Below, one piece after another: positions 35,791 to 48,898 of a stretch of DNA of 64,000 nt. The position numbers and the translations under genes were made by a program. This stretch comes from Microbacterium stercoris (lineage in GTDB: Bacteria; Actinomycetota; Actinomycetes; Actinomycetales; Microbacteriaceae), in the NCBI RefSeq assembly GCF_017592545.1, contig NZ_JAGFOA010000002.1:599914-663913 (forward strand). Direction: 5' to 3'. Numbering within the stretch: position 1 is the stretch's first letter; each line of letters opens with the position of its first letter. The notes below the pieces were generated by a model that saw only the letters and a list, made by a program, of their open reading frames with translations, did not search any database and was not told where the DNA came from.

Positions 35791-36942
35791 GTGCCAGCCG
35801 TGAATCTCGGGATGCCCCGCGTCCCCGAAACGCTCGCCCCGCGTCGCAAGACCCGCCAGATCAAGGTGGGCAAGGTCCTCGTCGGCGGTGACGCTCCCAT
35901 CAGCGTCCAGTCGATGACCACCACGCCGACGACGGACATCAACGCGACCCTCCAGCAGATCGCCGAGCTGACGGCCTCCGGATGCGAGATCGTGCGCGTG
36001 GCCGTGCCGAGCCAGGACGACGCCGATGTGCTGCACATCATCGCGAAGAAGTCGCAGATCCCGGTCATCGCCGACATCCACTTCCAGCCGAAGTACGTGT
36101 TCCAGGCCATCGACGCCGGCTGCGGCGCCGTGCGCGTGAACCCCGGCAACATCCGCAAGTTCGACGATCAGGTCGGCGCGATCGCCAAGGCCGCCAAGGA
36201 CGCGGGCGTCTCGCTCCGCATCGGCGTGAATGCCGGATCGCTCGACCGCCGTCTCCTCGAGAAGTACGGCAAGGCGACCCCCGAGGCCCTGGTCGAGTCG
36301 GCCGTGTGGGAGGCGAGCCTGTTCGAGGAGCACGACTTCCACGACTTCAAGATCTCGGTCAAGCACAACGACCCGATCGTGATGGTCAAGGCCTACCGCC
36401 TGCTCGCCGAGCGCGGCGACTGGCCGCTGCACCTGGGCGTCACCGAGGCCGGTCCCGCGTTCCAGGGCACCATCAAGAGCTCCACGGCGTTCGGCATCCT
36501 GCTCTCGGAGGGCATCGGCGACACCATCCGCGTCTCGCTCTCGGCCCCGCCGGCCGAGGAGGTCAAGGTGGGCCACCAGATCCTCCAGTCACTCAACCTG
36601 CGTGAGCGCAAGCTCGAGATCGTGTCGTGCCCGTCGTGCGGCCGCGCCCAGGTCGACGTGTACTCGCTCGCCGAGAACGTCACCGAGGGGCTCAAGGACG
36701 TCACGGTGCCGCTGCGCGTGGCCGTGATGGGCTGCGTCGTCAACGGCCCGGGCGAGGCCCGCGAGGCCGACCTCGGCGTCGCCTCCGGCAACGGCAAGGG
36801 CCAGATCTTCGTCAAGGGCGAGGTCATCAAGACCGTTCCCGAGTCGGAGATCGTGCAGACCCTCATCGAGGAGGCGCGCCGCATCGCCGATGAGATGGGC
36901 CCGGATGCCCAGATCGGCACCGCGCAGGTCGTCACCTCCTGA
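35791..36942 (+). CDS. ispG: 4-hydroxy-3-methylbut-2-en-1-yl diphosphate synthase
   Basis: Penultimate enzyme of the MEP pathway: reductive ring-opening of methylerythritol cyclodiphosphate to HMBPP by a [4Fe-4S] enzyme. The 383-residue product has the N-terminal TIM-barrel ([17 protein letters not shown] start at about 32-46, VRVNPGNI near 113-120), and a C-terminal reductase-like domain with the three cluster Cys residues C280, C283 (SCPSCG) and C315 ([10 protein letters not shown]). The Glu in NGPGE is the fourth ligand. The GTG at 35791 is set by a leaderless -10. The product belongs with Dxr; the pathway's last enzyme IspH is not in the window. Confidence 0.96.
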   Translation: MPAVNLGMPRVPETLAPRRKTRQIKVGKVLVGGDAPISVQSMTTTPTTDINATLQQIAELTASGCEIVRVAVPSQDDADVLHIIAKKSQIPVIADIHFQPKYVFQAIDAGCGAVRVNPGNIRKFDDQVGAIAKAAKDAGVSLRIGVNAGSLDRRLLEKYGKATPEALVESAVWEASLFEEHDFHDFKISVKHNDPIVMVKAYRLLAERGDWPLHLGVTEAGPAFQGTIKSSTAFGILLSEGIGDTIRVSLSAPPAEEVKVGHQILQSLNLRERKLEIVSCPSCGRAQVDVYSLAENVTEGLKDVTVPLRVAVMGCVVNGPGEAREADLGVASGNGKGQIFVKGEVIKTVPESEIVQTLIEEARRIADEMGPDAQIGTAQVVTS

Positions 36943-36973
36943 GGCCTCGCTCCCGCACGAGGGTGATCCGGCA

Positions 36974-36979
36974 TAGGCT
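36974..36979 (+). promoter_or_regulatory. leaderless -10 element of the SIMPL-domain gene
   Basis: TAGGCT ends 6 nt before the ATG at 36986. Confidence 0.5.
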
Positions 36980-36985
36980 CCGAGC

Positions 36986-37609
36986 ATGACCGCCATCACC
37001 GTCGAGGGCGTCCATCGCCTGACGCAGCAGGCCGAGCACGGCGTGCTCGGCATCGAGGTCGCGCTCCATGGGTCCGACCGCGATGCCGTCGTGCGGCGTC
37101 ACGCCGAGCTGCACACCGAGGTCGTCACCGAGCTCCGCGCGCGCGGCACGCTCGCGCTCGAGGTCGGCAGCCCGTGGACCTGGAGCGACGTGCTGTCACC
37201 GGGCAACCCGGACGGATCCGTGCCGCAGCACCACGCGACCTCCACGATCACCGCCACCTACGCCGACCTCGAGGCGCTGGCCGCCGACGTCGCGGCCTTC
37301 GCGCTGCGCCCGGAGCTGCAGGTGCAGCAGGTGCGCTGGGAGCTGTCGGAGGCCACGCGCGAGGGGCTGCTCGATGCGGCGCGGGTGCTGGCGGTGCAGG
37401 ATGCGGCCCGCCGCGCGCGCTCGTATGCCGCCGCGATCCGGCCGGGTGTGCACGCCGAGCCGGCGCTCGTGAGCATCACCGAGCGCCAGGTGCACGGGGG
37501 AGGGGGTCCGACGCCGATGTTCGCGCGAGCCGATATGGGCGCCGGCATCCAGTTCACCACCCCCGAGATCGAGGTCGAGGCCGCGATCGTCGCGGTGTTC
37601 GAGGTCTGA
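36986..37609 (+). CDS. SIMPL-domain (DUF541) protein
   Basis: A 207-residue protein of the SIMPL family. It has the domain's alternating beta-alpha layout: an N-terminal Val/Glu-rich strand set, then HATSTITATYADLEALAADV, then LLDAARVLAVQDAARRARSYAAA near 128-150, and a final EIEVEAAIVAVFEV strand. Its function is not established; SIMPL-domain proteins may help in signalling or oxidative stress. There is no signal peptide, so it is probably cytoplasmic, unlike many family members. It is a single-gene unit with a leaderless start. Confidence 0.75.
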   Translation: MTAITVEGVHRLTQQAEHGVLGIEVALHGSDRDAVVRRHAELHTEVVTELRARGTLALEVGSPWTWSDVLSPGNPDGSVPQHHATSTITATYADLEALAADVAAFALRPELQVQQVRWELSEATREGLLDAARVLAVQDAARRARSYAAAIRPGVHAEPALVSITERQVHGGGGPTPMFARADMGAGIQFTTPEIEVEAAIVAVFEV

Positions 37610-37655
37610 GCGCGGCTCTCCGGGTCGACTTCTGACCGCAGGCGAACGGGCGGCA

Positions 37656-37661
37656 TACGCT
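37656..37661 (+). promoter_or_regulatory. leaderless -10 element of the LLM oxidoreductase gene
   Basis: TACGCT ends 6 nt before the ATG at 37668. Confidence 0.5.
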
Positions 37662-37667
37662 CGGAGC

Positions 37668-38591
37668 ATGAAGTTCAGTCTCTGGCTCCCCGCGAATCTG
37701 CCCTGGCGCGACCTGCACGCCGCCGCTGTCCATGCGGCAGGCGCGAACAGCGGGGCAGGGATGTGGCGCGGGCTGTGGCTCGAGGACCACTTCATGGACA
37801 ACACCGCCGAGCCCAACGACGGCGAGCGCGGCGAGTGCCTCACGCAGCTGACGGCGCTCGCCGCGACGGTGCGCGACGTGCGGATCGGATCCCTCGTGCT
37901 CGGCAACACGTACCGGCATCCCGCGGTCGTGGCGAAGCAGGCGGCCGCGATCAGCAACATCGCCGACGGACGCTTTGTGCTGGGCGTGGGTGCGGGCTGG
38001 CAGGAGAACGAGCACCGCGCGTTCGGCTTGGAGTTCGGCGACGTGCCGAGTCGCATCCGGTGGTTCCGCGAAGCGCTGCAGGTGTGGACCCTTCTGCGGG
38101 ACGGCGCGCGCGAGGGCGACGGGTTCGTAGACCTCGAGGGCGAGCGCTACCGGCTGGAGCACGCCTCCCTGAACCCGAAGCCCCACGCGACGCTGCCGAT
38201 CCTGATCGGCGGCAAGGGCGAGAAGGTGATGCCGAAGCTCGTCGCGCGCTATGCCGACGAGTGGAACATGTGGTCGACGCCCGATGTCTTCGCCGCGAAG
38301 AACCGGATCTTCAGCGAGGCGCTCGAGAGGGAGGGGCGGGCGTCGGCGTCGCTCTGGCGCACGATGCAGGCCCTCGTCTTCTTCGACGACGCGGCCAAGG
38401 CACACGCGGTGAACGCCAAGGGACGGCCCGCGATCGGCGGCAGCGCCTCGGAACTGGTCGATCTCATGGGTGCCTACGCCGAGGCGGGCGTGGACGAGTT
38501 CATCCTGCCCCTGACCTCGATCGGCGATGTGGCGAAGCTCAACGATCTGGGCGACCGGTTCCTCGCAGAGGTGGCCGCGCTCGTGCCGTGA
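37668..38591 (+). CDS. LLM-class flavin-dependent oxidoreductase
   Basis: A 307-residue TIM-barrel protein of the luciferase-like monooxygenase class. The characteristic features are MKFSLWLPANLPW at the start, GLWLEDHFMDN near 36-46, TVRDVRIGSLVLGNTYRHPAVVAKQAA (the family block), DGRFVLGVGAGWQENEH near 102-118, and LPILIGGKGEKVMPKLVARYADEWN near 177-201. Members use FMN or coenzyme F420. The last of these blocks is common in F420-dependent enzymes, but no F420 gene lies nearby, so the cofactor is uncertain. It is a stand-alone transcription unit with a leaderless start. Confidence 0.85.
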   Translation: MKFSLWLPANLPWRDLHAAAVHAAGANSGAGMWRGLWLEDHFMDNTAEPNDGERGECLTQLTALAATVRDVRIGSLVLGNTYRHPAVVAKQAAAISNIADGRFVLGVGAGWQENEHRAFGLEFGDVPSRIRWFREALQVWTLLRDGAREGDGFVDLEGERYRLEHASLNPKPHATLPILIGGKGEKVMPKLVARYADEWNMWSTPDVFAAKNRIFSEALEREGRASASLWRTMQALVFFDDAAKAHAVNAKGRPAIGGSASELVDLMGAYAEAGVDEFILPLTSIGDVAKLNDLGDRFLAEVAALVP

Positions 38592-38604
38592 CACCGGCTA
38601 TCCG

Positions 38605-38624
38605 TGGTATCACTCTGGTACCAT
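38605..38624 (+). promoter_or_regulatory. toxin-antitoxin promoter and possible operator
   Basis: TGGTA (38605-38609) and the palindrome TGGTACCA (38616-38623) flank 6 bp. The -10 hexamer TACCAT (38619-38624) lies inside the palindrome and ends 6 nt before the ATG at 38631, so binding of the RHH antitoxin here would block transcription. This is a candidate autoregulatory site. Confidence 0.5.
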
Positions 38625-38630
38625 CGGGTC

Positions 38631-38837
38631 ATGCCCATGACCCTTCGTCTTCCCGAGGAGCTCGACGCGGCCCTCGTCACGATCGCTGAAGCCGAGCACA
38701 CGTCGAAGCACGCGCTGATCCTGAGCGGCGTCGAGCAGCTCGTCCGCGAACGGCTTCAAGCAGCCCAGGTCGCCGAGGCGCTCGACTTCGTCCTCAAACG
38801 CGACGCAGGTCTGCTCAAGAGGCTCGAAGACGCCTGA
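38631..38837 (+). CDS. RHH-type antitoxin of a Doc-family module
   Basis: A 68-residue protein with a short ribbon-helix-helix-like N-terminus (MPMTLRLPEELDAALVTIAE, a beta-strand then helix) followed by HTSKHALILSGVEQLVRERL and a helical tail. It resembles CopG/RHH DNA-binding antitoxins. It is followed directly by a Doc toxin, with the stop and start sharing one base (TGATG). The leaderless -10 TACCAT and the palindromic site upstream fit autoregulation by this protein. RHH antitoxins with Doc partners differ from the Phd type of phage P1. Confidence 0.82.
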   Translation: MPMTLRLPEELDAALVTIAEAEHTSKHALILSGVEQLVRERLQAAQVAEALDFVLKRDAGLLKRLEDA

Positions 38838-39211
38838 TGACCCGGTACCTCAGCCTCGAGAACGCTCTGGCCGTGGTGGATCGGATGGGGCTGCATGTGC
38901 GCGACGCGGGTCTCCTCGCGTCGGCGCTCTCGCGAGCGGAGTCGGGATTCGCCGGAGTCGACATCTATCCGGAGCGCGCGGAGAAGGCGGCCGCGCTCCT
39001 CGAATCACTCGCGCGCAATCATCCGCTGTTCGACGGGAACAAGCGCACCGCCTGGACGCTGACGCAGGTGTTCCTCTGGCTGAACGACTCTGTCCTGGAC
39101 GCCGATGAGGACAACGCGTTCGCGCTCATTCTCGGGGTAGCGAGCGGGCAGACCGAGCTCGAGGCCTCGGCATCCTGGCTCGCCGAGCGCATCCGGCCCC
39201 GCCCGTCCTGA
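38837..39211 (+). CDS. Doc-family toxin (Fic/Doc)
   Basis: A 124-residue toxin of the Doc class. The Fic/Doc motif HPLFDGNKR (H62-R70, H-x-F-x-D/E-G-N-K-R) is intact. Doc phosphorylates elongation factor EF-Tu and so halts translation; this role is by family. Helices before and after the motif fit the small all-helical fold. The start overlaps the antitoxin stop, so the toxin is translated by coupling and should be made at a lower rate than the antitoxin. The module lies between an LLM oxidoreductase and an RNB ribonuclease, both ordinary chromosomal genes. Confidence 0.87.
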   Translation: MTRYLSLENALAVVDRMGLHVRDAGLLASALSRAESGFAGVDIYPERAEKAAALLESLARNHPLFDGNKRTAWTLTQVFLWLNDSVLDADEDNAFALILGVASGQTELEASASWLAERIRPRPS

Positions 39212-39220
39212 CAGCGCACC

Positions 39221-40663
39221 TCACGGAGCGACGAACGACACCTCGCCCTTGGCGATGTCGACCGCGGTGAGGCGCACGCGGATGGCGGATCCGGGCGCGC
39301 GGTCGTCGGCGATCGTCGCGGTGACGAAGGGGTCGGCGATCTGGATCCGCGACCCGCCCTTGTGTGTCGACACGACGGCCGCGTCGAACTCCTCGCCGAC
39401 GCGGGAGGCGAGCACGGCGGCCTCCACCCGGTCGACGGCGCCCCCTTCGAGACGGCTCGCGAGGGATCCGGATCGGCGCATCGCCTCCGCCAGCTCGGGC
39501 AGCGCCTCGCGCGCCCAGGCGGGGGCACCGGTGCACATCGCCAGCACGAACCGGTCGACGAGGCGGCGGAGCGGCGCCGTGGTATGCGCGTACTCGGCGC
39601 CGATCGCCGCCTGCACGGGGTCCTCCGGCAGGGGGACGCCCGCGGCCGAATCGAAGGCGTCGTAGTCGGCGCCGCGGAACAGCCCGCTCGCCGCCTGCAT
39701 GATCGCGGGCGCAGAAGGGTCGGCGAGATCGACCCGGCGCAGGTACTCGCCGTAGGGCATGTCCTCGGCCCACGGGCGGCCGATCACCCCCACCCGGCGG
39801 CGGAACTCGGCGATCTTCTCCGGCTCGGCGGGTGGGAGCGTGCGCAGGATGCCCGCGCCGCGGCGGAGCATGATCGCAGCCGCCGCCATGCCGGTCATCA
39901 GAGAGACCTGCGCGTTCCAGTTCTCGATCGGCAGCGTCACGCGGGCGCGCAGGTCATAGCCGCCGTCGCCGGTCTCGACGATCTCCTCCTCGGGCGAGTT
40001 GAGGCTCGCGCCGCCCCGGGCCGACTCCTGCGCGACGAGCACGGGGCCGACCTCGGCGAGCAGCGCGATCGGCTCGGGAGCCGTGCCGTCATCGATCGCC
40101 GCCTGCGCGCCGACGTAGGTCCACTGCCGGCGCGAGCGCACCCAGGCGCGCACAGGCGGCTGCGCGGGATCGTGCTGGACGCCCTCTGCATCCAGCACGA
40201 ACCGCCACACGTATGCGCGGCGATCCTGCTCGGGAAGCAGCGAGGCGGCGCCGTGCGACAGCACCTCCGGATGCAGGGCCACGGACCCGTCCGGCGCGAA
40301 GAGGGTCTGCCCGCGCCGACGGGTCTCCGCGTCGAGCGCGCCCCCCGGCTTGACGAAGGCCGCGAGATCCGCGATGGCATAGTGCACGATCCATCCGGAT
40401 CCATCGCGGGCGATCGCGAGCGCCTGATCGAGATCGCGGGATCCCTCGGGATCGATCGTGTGGAACTCGAGGTGACGCAGGTCGACGCGGGCCTCATCCG
40501 ACCCGTCCACCGCGACGCCGGAGGCGACGACGGCCTCGGCCTCGGCGAGGACGTCGGCGGGGAACTCCGCGGGCAGCTCGAGGTCCGCCCGCAGCTGGGC
40601 GAGCGAGGCGGCGAGTTCGCTGCGGACGGCGGACGGCGACAGGTGCGGGAGGCGGGCCGGCAT
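39221..40663 (-). CDS. RNB-domain ribonuclease (RNase II/R family)
   Basis: A 480-residue exoribonuclease of the RNB group that degrades RNA from the 3' end. The catalytic Asp cluster is seen in TIDPEGSRDLDQA (about 69-81), and the RNB core continues with HYAIADLAAFVKPGGALDAE, AAAAIMLRRGAGILRTLPP, and HTTAPLRRLVDRF (the conserved arginine-rich part) near 356-368. There are no cold-shock or S1 domains around it apart from a short C-terminal OB-like end, so it is a minimal form common in Actinobacteria. The ATG at 40663 is preceded by TAGGCT ending 6 nt upstream, thus leaderless. It diverges from proS; starts are 73 bp apart. Confidence 0.88.
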   Translation of the reverse strand: MPARLPHLSPSAVRSELAASLAQLRADLELPAEFPADVLAEAEAVVASGVAVDGSDEARVDLRHLEFHTIDPEGSRDLDQALAIARDGSGWIVHYAIADLAAFVKPGGALDAETRRRGQTLFAPDGSVALHPEVLSHGAASLLPEQDRRAYVWRFVLDAEGVQHDPAQPPVRAWVRSRRQWTYVGAQAAIDDGTAPEPIALLAEVGPVLVAQESARGGASLNSPEEEIVETGDGGYDLRARVTLPIENWNAQVSLMTGMAAAAIMLRRGAGILRTLPPAEPEKIAEFRRRVGVIGRPWAEDMPYGEYLRRVDLADPSAPAIMQAASGLFRGADYDAFDSAAGVPLPEDPVQAAIGAEYAHTTAPLRRLVDRFVLAMCTGAPAWAREALPELAEAMRRSGSLASRLEGGAVDRVEAAVLASRVGEEFDAAVVSTHKGGSRIQIADPFVTATIADDRAPGSAIRVRLTAVDIAKGEVSFVAP

Positions 40664-40669
40664 GGCGTC

Positions 40670-40675
40670 AGCCTA
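40670..40675 (-). promoter_or_regulatory. leaderless -10 element of the RNB ribonuclease gene
   Basis: TAGGCT on the minus strand ends 6 nt before the ATG at 40663. Confidence 0.5.
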
Positions 40676-40720
40676 CGTGTGGCCCGATCAGGACGGTGAG
40701 GGATTCGGATGCGCCTTCCC

Positions 40721-40726
40721 TAGACT
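40721..40726 (+). promoter_or_regulatory. candidate -10 of proS, short leader
   Basis: TAGACT ends 9 nt before the ATG at 40736. GGAG lies between and may act as a compressed SD. Similar architecture occurs before the MurE-like gene. Confidence 0.45.
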
Positions 40727-40735
40727 GGAGTCCTT

Positions 40736-42499
40736 ATGGTCACGCGGCTCTCTTCCTTCTTCTTCCGCTCCCTCCGGGAGGACCCGGCTGACGCCGAGGT
40801 CATCAGCCACAAGCTGCTCGTGCGCGCGGCGTACATCCGCCGCCAGGCGCCGGGCGTGTTCGCGTGGCTGCCGCTCGGCCTGCGCGTGAAGGCGAAGCTC
40901 GAGCAGATCGTGCGCGACGAGATGTCCGCGGCGGGTGCGCAGGAGGTGCACTTCCCGGCGCTGATGCCCCGTGAGCCCTACGAGGCCACGAACCGGTGGA
41001 CCGAGTACGGCGACGGCATCTTCCGTCTCAAGGACCGTCACGACGCCGATTACCTCCTCGCGCCCACGCACGAGGAGGCCTTCACGCTGCTGGTGAAGGA
41101 CCTCTACTCGTCGTACAAGGACCTGCCGCTGACGATCTACCAGATCCAGGACAAGTACCGAGACGAGGCCCGTCCCCGCGCCGGCCTCCTGCGCGGTCGC
41201 GAGTTCACCATGAAGGACGCCTACTCGTTCGACTACACCGACGAGGGGCTCGACGCCTCGTACCAGGCGCAGCGCGACGCCTACGAGCGCATCTTCACGC
41301 GCCTCGGCCTCGAGTACGCGATCGTGAAGGCCGATGCGGGTGCCATGGGCGGCTCGAAGTCGGAGGAGTTCCTGCACCCGACCCCCATCGGCGAGGACAC
41401 CTTCGTGCGCTCGGAGGGCGGCTACACCGCCAACGTCGAGGCGTTCGAGACGCAGCCCCCGGCCGTCCTGCCGATCGTCGAGGGCGCTCCGGTCGTCTTC
41501 GACTCCCCGAACACCCCCACGATCCAGACGCTCGTCGACCACCTCAACGCGCACGTCGAGAAGCCGGGCGGCGGCGAGTGGACCGCGGCCGACACGCTCA
41601 AGAACGTCGTGCTGGCGCTCACGCACCTCGACGGCACGCGCGAGCTGGTCGTCGTGGCCGTGCCCGGTGACCGCGACGTCGACGACAAGCGCGTCGAGGT
41701 GGCCTTCCAGCCGGCCGAGGTGTCGCCCGCGACCGAGGACGACTTCACCGCGAATCCCGCGCTGGTGAAGGGCTACATCGGCCCCTGGACCGCCGACGGC
41801 GCGGTGCTCGGTGAGGAGTCCACCAGCGGCATCCGCTACCTCGTCGACCCCCGCGTGGTCGAGGGCTCGGCGTGGGTCACCGGTGCCAACGAGCACGAGA
41901 AGCACCTGCACTCGCTGGTCTACGGCCGCGACTTCACGGCCGACGGCGTCGTCGACGTGGCGAGCGTTCGCGAGGGCGACATCGCCCCCGACGGCACGCC
42001 CATCACGCTCGAGCGCGGCATGGAGATCGGCCATGTCTTCCAGCTCGGCCGCAAGTACGCCGAGGCCCTGGGCCTGAAGGTGCTCGATCAGAACGGCAAG
42101 CTCGTCACGGTCACGATGGGCTCGTACGGCATCGGCACCACGCGCATCCTGGCCGCAATCGCCGAGCTCAACAACGACGACAAGGGCCTCATCTGGCCCG
42201 CCGCCATCGCGCCGTTCGACGTGCACGTGGTGGCCACGGGCAAGGGCGAGGACGCCCTGAATCTGGGCGAGCAGATCTCGGTGCAGCTGGAGGCGGCAGG
42301 GCTCGACGTGCTCTTCGACGACCGCCCCAAGGTCTCGCCCGGCGTGAAGTTCGGCGACGCCGAGCTGATCGGCGTGCCCCAGCTGCTGGTCGTCGGCCGC
42401 GGCGCCGCCGACGGCGAGGTCGAGCTCTGGGACCGCCGTTCCGGCGAGCGCGAGGTCGTGCCGACGGCCGAGGCCGTCGCGCGCCTCACGCAGCGCTGA
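40736..42499 (+). CDS. proS: prolyl-tRNA synthetase, bacterial type
   Basis: Charges tRNA-Pro with proline. The 587-residue class II synthetase has a catalytic core with [13 protein letters not shown] (motif 2 region), [25 protein letters not shown] near 142-166, an inserted YbaK-like editing domain (about 225-395) that clears Ala-tRNA-Pro, then [15 protein letters not shown] (motif 3 near 461-475) and the anticodon-binding domain at the end. The order with the insertion is the bacterial type. It ends at a strong hairpin terminator. In Actinobacteria it often lies before the rimP/nusA cluster; here a large nuclease gene stands between. Confidence 0.96.
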   Translation: MVTRLSSFFFRSLREDPADAEVISHKLLVRAAYIRRQAPGVFAWLPLGLRVKAKLEQIVRDEMSAAGAQEVHFPALMPREPYEATNRWTEYGDGIFRLKDRHDADYLLAPTHEEAFTLLVKDLYSSYKDLPLTIYQIQDKYRDEARPRAGLLRGREFTMKDAYSFDYTDEGLDASYQAQRDAYERIFTRLGLEYAIVKADAGAMGGSKSEEFLHPTPIGEDTFVRSEGGYTANVEAFETQPPAVLPIVEGAPVVFDSPNTPTIQTLVDHLNAHVEKPGGGEWTAADTLKNVVLALTHLDGTRELVVVAVPGDRDVDDKRVEVAFQPAEVSPATEDDFTANPALVKGYIGPWTADGAVLGEESTSGIRYLVDPRVVEGSAWVTGANEHEKHLHSLVYGRDFTADGVVDVASVREGDIAPDGTPITLERGMEIGHVFQLGRKYAEALGLKVLDQNGKLVTVTMGSYGIGTTRILAAIAELNNDDKGLIWPAAIAPFDVHVVATGKGEDALNLGEQISVQLEAAGLDVLFDDRPKVSPGVKFGDAELIGVPQLLVVGRGAADGEVELWDRRSGEREVVPTAEAVARLTQR

Positions 42500-42508
42500 C
42501 CCATTCAC

Positions 42509-42548
42509 CAGGAGGGCCCTGTCCGGAGCATCGGACAGGGCCCTCCTG
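42509..42548 (+). terminator. proS terminator hairpin, 17-bp perfect stem
   Basis: Arms 42509-42525 and 42532-42548 are exact complements around the 6-nt loop GAGCAT. It begins 10 bp after the proS stop. Confidence 0.88.
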
Positions 42549-42707
42549 CGTTGTCCCGGTCCGTTCAGGCGTTCGTCACCGCCGCGCCAGGGGCGCGACA
42601 CGGATGGAGAAGAGGGTGGGGGAGTTCTGCCCTCCGCAATGTCGGTGGGCCGTGTTTCCCTGATGCTCTGACGACCCGTCAGTCCCCTCGAACACCGGAG
42701 ATCCCGT

Positions 42708-47432
<4,725 letters not shown>

Positions 47433-47446
47433 CGTCCCGAGCATCC

Positions 47447-47481
47447 CGAGGCCCCGTCGTCCAGAGGACGGCGGGGCCTCG
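47447..47481 (+). terminator. terminator hairpin after the nuclease gene, 16-bp stem
   Basis: Arms 47447-47462 and 47466-47481 pair over 16 bp with one G-T wobble and a 3-nt loop. It begins 14 bp after the stop at 47432, so nusA needs its own promoter. Confidence 0.8.
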
Positions 47482-47515
47482 CCGTCCTCTCAGGACAGCG
47501 CCGGGAGTGGTCGGG

Positions 47516-47521
47516 TAATCT
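47516..47521 (+). promoter_or_regulatory. -10 element of the nusA operon
   Basis: TAATCT lies downstream of the terminator and 7 nt before an ATG that opens an 11-codon ORF. A weak -35 (AGGACA, 47492-47497) is 18 bp upstream. The nusA leader would be about 46-47 nt long. Confidence 0.5.
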
Positions 47522-47528
47522 CGGAGGG

Positions 47529-47564
47529 ATGCCGGCGGGATGCATGCCGGCGAGAGCTGAATAG
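47529..47564 (+). CDS. leaderless upstream ORF before nusA (MPAGCMPARAE)
   Basis: An 11-codon ORF whose ATG is 7 nt after the -10 TAATCT and whose TAG overlaps the nusA ribosome-binding site region (TAGGGAGGT). It contains the direct repeat ATGCCGGCG, and GCCGGC at 47531-47536 can pair with itself at 47546-47551. Translating ribosomes would leave 10 nt from the nusA start, so it may couple or limit nusA translation. Expression is inferred from the promoter pattern only. Confidence 0.4.
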   Translation: MPAGCMPARAE

Positions 47565-47574
47565 GGAGGTCACC

Positions 47575-48564
47575 ATGGACATCGATCTGGGACTGCTGCG
47601 CACCGTCGAGCGCGAGAAGGAGATTCCGTTCGAGGAGCTTGCACGGATCATCGAGCAGGCCATCCTGACCGCCTATGAGAAGCACATCTCGCAGACCGGC
47701 GATGTGACTCCCGGCACCCGCGCCGAGCTCGACCGCAAGACCGGCCACGTCGGCATCTACGTCCCCGTCACCGACGACGAGGACGCGGTGATCGGCGAGG
47801 AGGAGGTCACTCCCGAGGGCTTCGGCCGCATCGCCGCCTACGCCGCCAAGCAGGTCATCGGTCAGCGTCTGCGCGACATCGCGGATGACGCGGTGCTCGG
47901 CGAGTTCCGCGGCAAGGAGGGCGACATCGTCGCGGGCGTGATCCAGCAGGGCCCGAACCCGCGCATGATCCACGTCGACCTCGGCTCGGTCGAGGCGATC
48001 CTGCCCCCCGAGGAGCAGGTCCCCGGCGAGGAGTACACCCACGGATCGCGCCTGCGCGTCTATGTGACCAGCGTCGCGAAGGGCAACAAGGGCCCGCAGA
48101 TCACCGTCTCGCGCACGCACCCGGGCCTCGTCCGCAAGCTGTTCGCGCTCGAGGTGCCGGAGATCGCCGGCGGTCTGGTCGAGATCACCTCCCTCGCCCG
48201 TGAGGCGGGACACCGCACCAAGATCGCCGTCATCGCGAAGGATCCGTCGATCAACGCGAAGGGCGCCTGCATCGGCGAGCTCGGCCGCCGCGTGCGCGCG
48301 GTCACCGAGGAGCTCTCGGGCGAGAAGATCGACATCGTCGACTTCGACCCGGATCTGCCCAAGTTCGTCGCGAACGCGCTGTCGCCCGCGAAGGTCACGT
48401 CGAGCTTCGTGCTCAACGCCGACACCAAGGCCGTCCGCGCGCTGGTGCCCGACTATCAGCTGTCGCTCGCGATCGGCAAGGAGGGGCAGAACGCCCGTCT
48501 GGCCGCCAAGCTCACCGGCGCGAAGATCGACATCCAGCCCGACAGCATCGTCGAGGGCGACTGA
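47575..48564 (+). CDS. nusA: transcription termination/antitermination factor NusA
   Basis: Binds RNA polymerase and RNA to control pausing, termination and antitermination. The 329-residue product has an N-terminal polymerase-binding domain (1-105), an S1 domain (about 108-178), then two KH domains with GACIGELGRRVRAVTEELSGEKIDIV and LAIGKEGQNARLAAKLTGAKIDI. The C-terminal acidic repeats found in E. coli are absent, as usual for Actinobacteria. TAGGGAGGTCACC gives a strong SD before the ATG. It begins the nusA-ylxR-infB-rbfA cluster. No rimP gene lies before it, unlike the common order. Confidence 0.96.
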   Translation: MDIDLGLLRTVEREKEIPFEELARIIEQAILTAYEKHISQTGDVTPGTRAELDRKTGHVGIYVPVTDDEDAVIGEEEVTPEGFGRIAAYAAKQVIGQRLRDIADDAVLGEFRGKEGDIVAGVIQQGPNPRMIHVDLGSVEAILPPEEQVPGEEYTHGSRLRVYVTSVAKGNKGPQITVSRTHPGLVRKLFALEVPEIAGGLVEITSLAREAGHRTKIAVIAKDPSINAKGACIGELGRRVRAVTEELSGEKIDIVDFDPDLPKFVANALSPAKVTSSFVLNADTKAVRALVPDYQLSLAIGKEGQNARLAAKLTGAKIDIQPDSIVEGD

Positions 48565-48600
48565 GCCCCGCCCGGCGGGTCGCGCACGCGGAGGTGTAGG

Positions 48601-48873
48601 ATGGATGCCGTACGAACGTGCGTCGGATGCCGCACGCGTGCCCCCCGACCTTCGCTCATCCGAGTGGTTCTGCGCGATCTCGAGCTCGTCATCGACGAAC
48701 GGAAGTCCGCGCCGGGACGGGGAGCATGGCTGCATCCCACACGCGAGTGCGCGGAGAACGCCCTCAAGCGCCGCGCTTTCGGACGAGCACTGCGCGTGTC
48801 GGGTGTGCTCGACACGCAAAACCTCGAGAAATGGCTGAACGGCTATGGAAACCAAGTGAACGGCTCGAAATGA
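48601..48873 (+). CDS. ylxR: YlxR family (DUF448) nucleic-acid-binding protein
   Basis: A 90-residue basic protein that in other bacteria binds RNA or acts as a nucleoid-associated regulator. It starts MDAVRTCVGCRTRAPRPSLIRVV and contains GRGAWLHPTRECAENALKRRAFGRAL, the full YlxR signature (R-x-C-V-GCR and GRGAW). GGAGGT (48590-48595) lies 5 nt before the ATG. It is placed between nusA and infB, as in most bacteria. A bulged hairpin follows its stop and overlaps the infB ribosome-binding site. Confidence 0.92.
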   Translation: MDAVRTCVGCRTRAPRPSLIRVVLRDLELVIDERKSAPGRGAWLHPTRECAENALKRRAFGRALRVSGVLDTQNLEKWLNGYGNQVNGSK

Positions 48874-48898
48874 GACCCGTCCGCCTTTGAGGTCTGCC

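Noticed and set aside
42549..42707. Small gene between proS and the nuclease
   Set aside because: No open frame with an SD was found on either strand; the stretch holds only the proS terminator and a probable promoter region that I cannot define.
47433..47515. Possible tRNA, because of the phrase GTCGTCCAGAGGAC near 47457
   Set aside because: The surrounding bases form one long hairpin (the nuclease gene terminator), and no cloverleaf with a T-loop was found.
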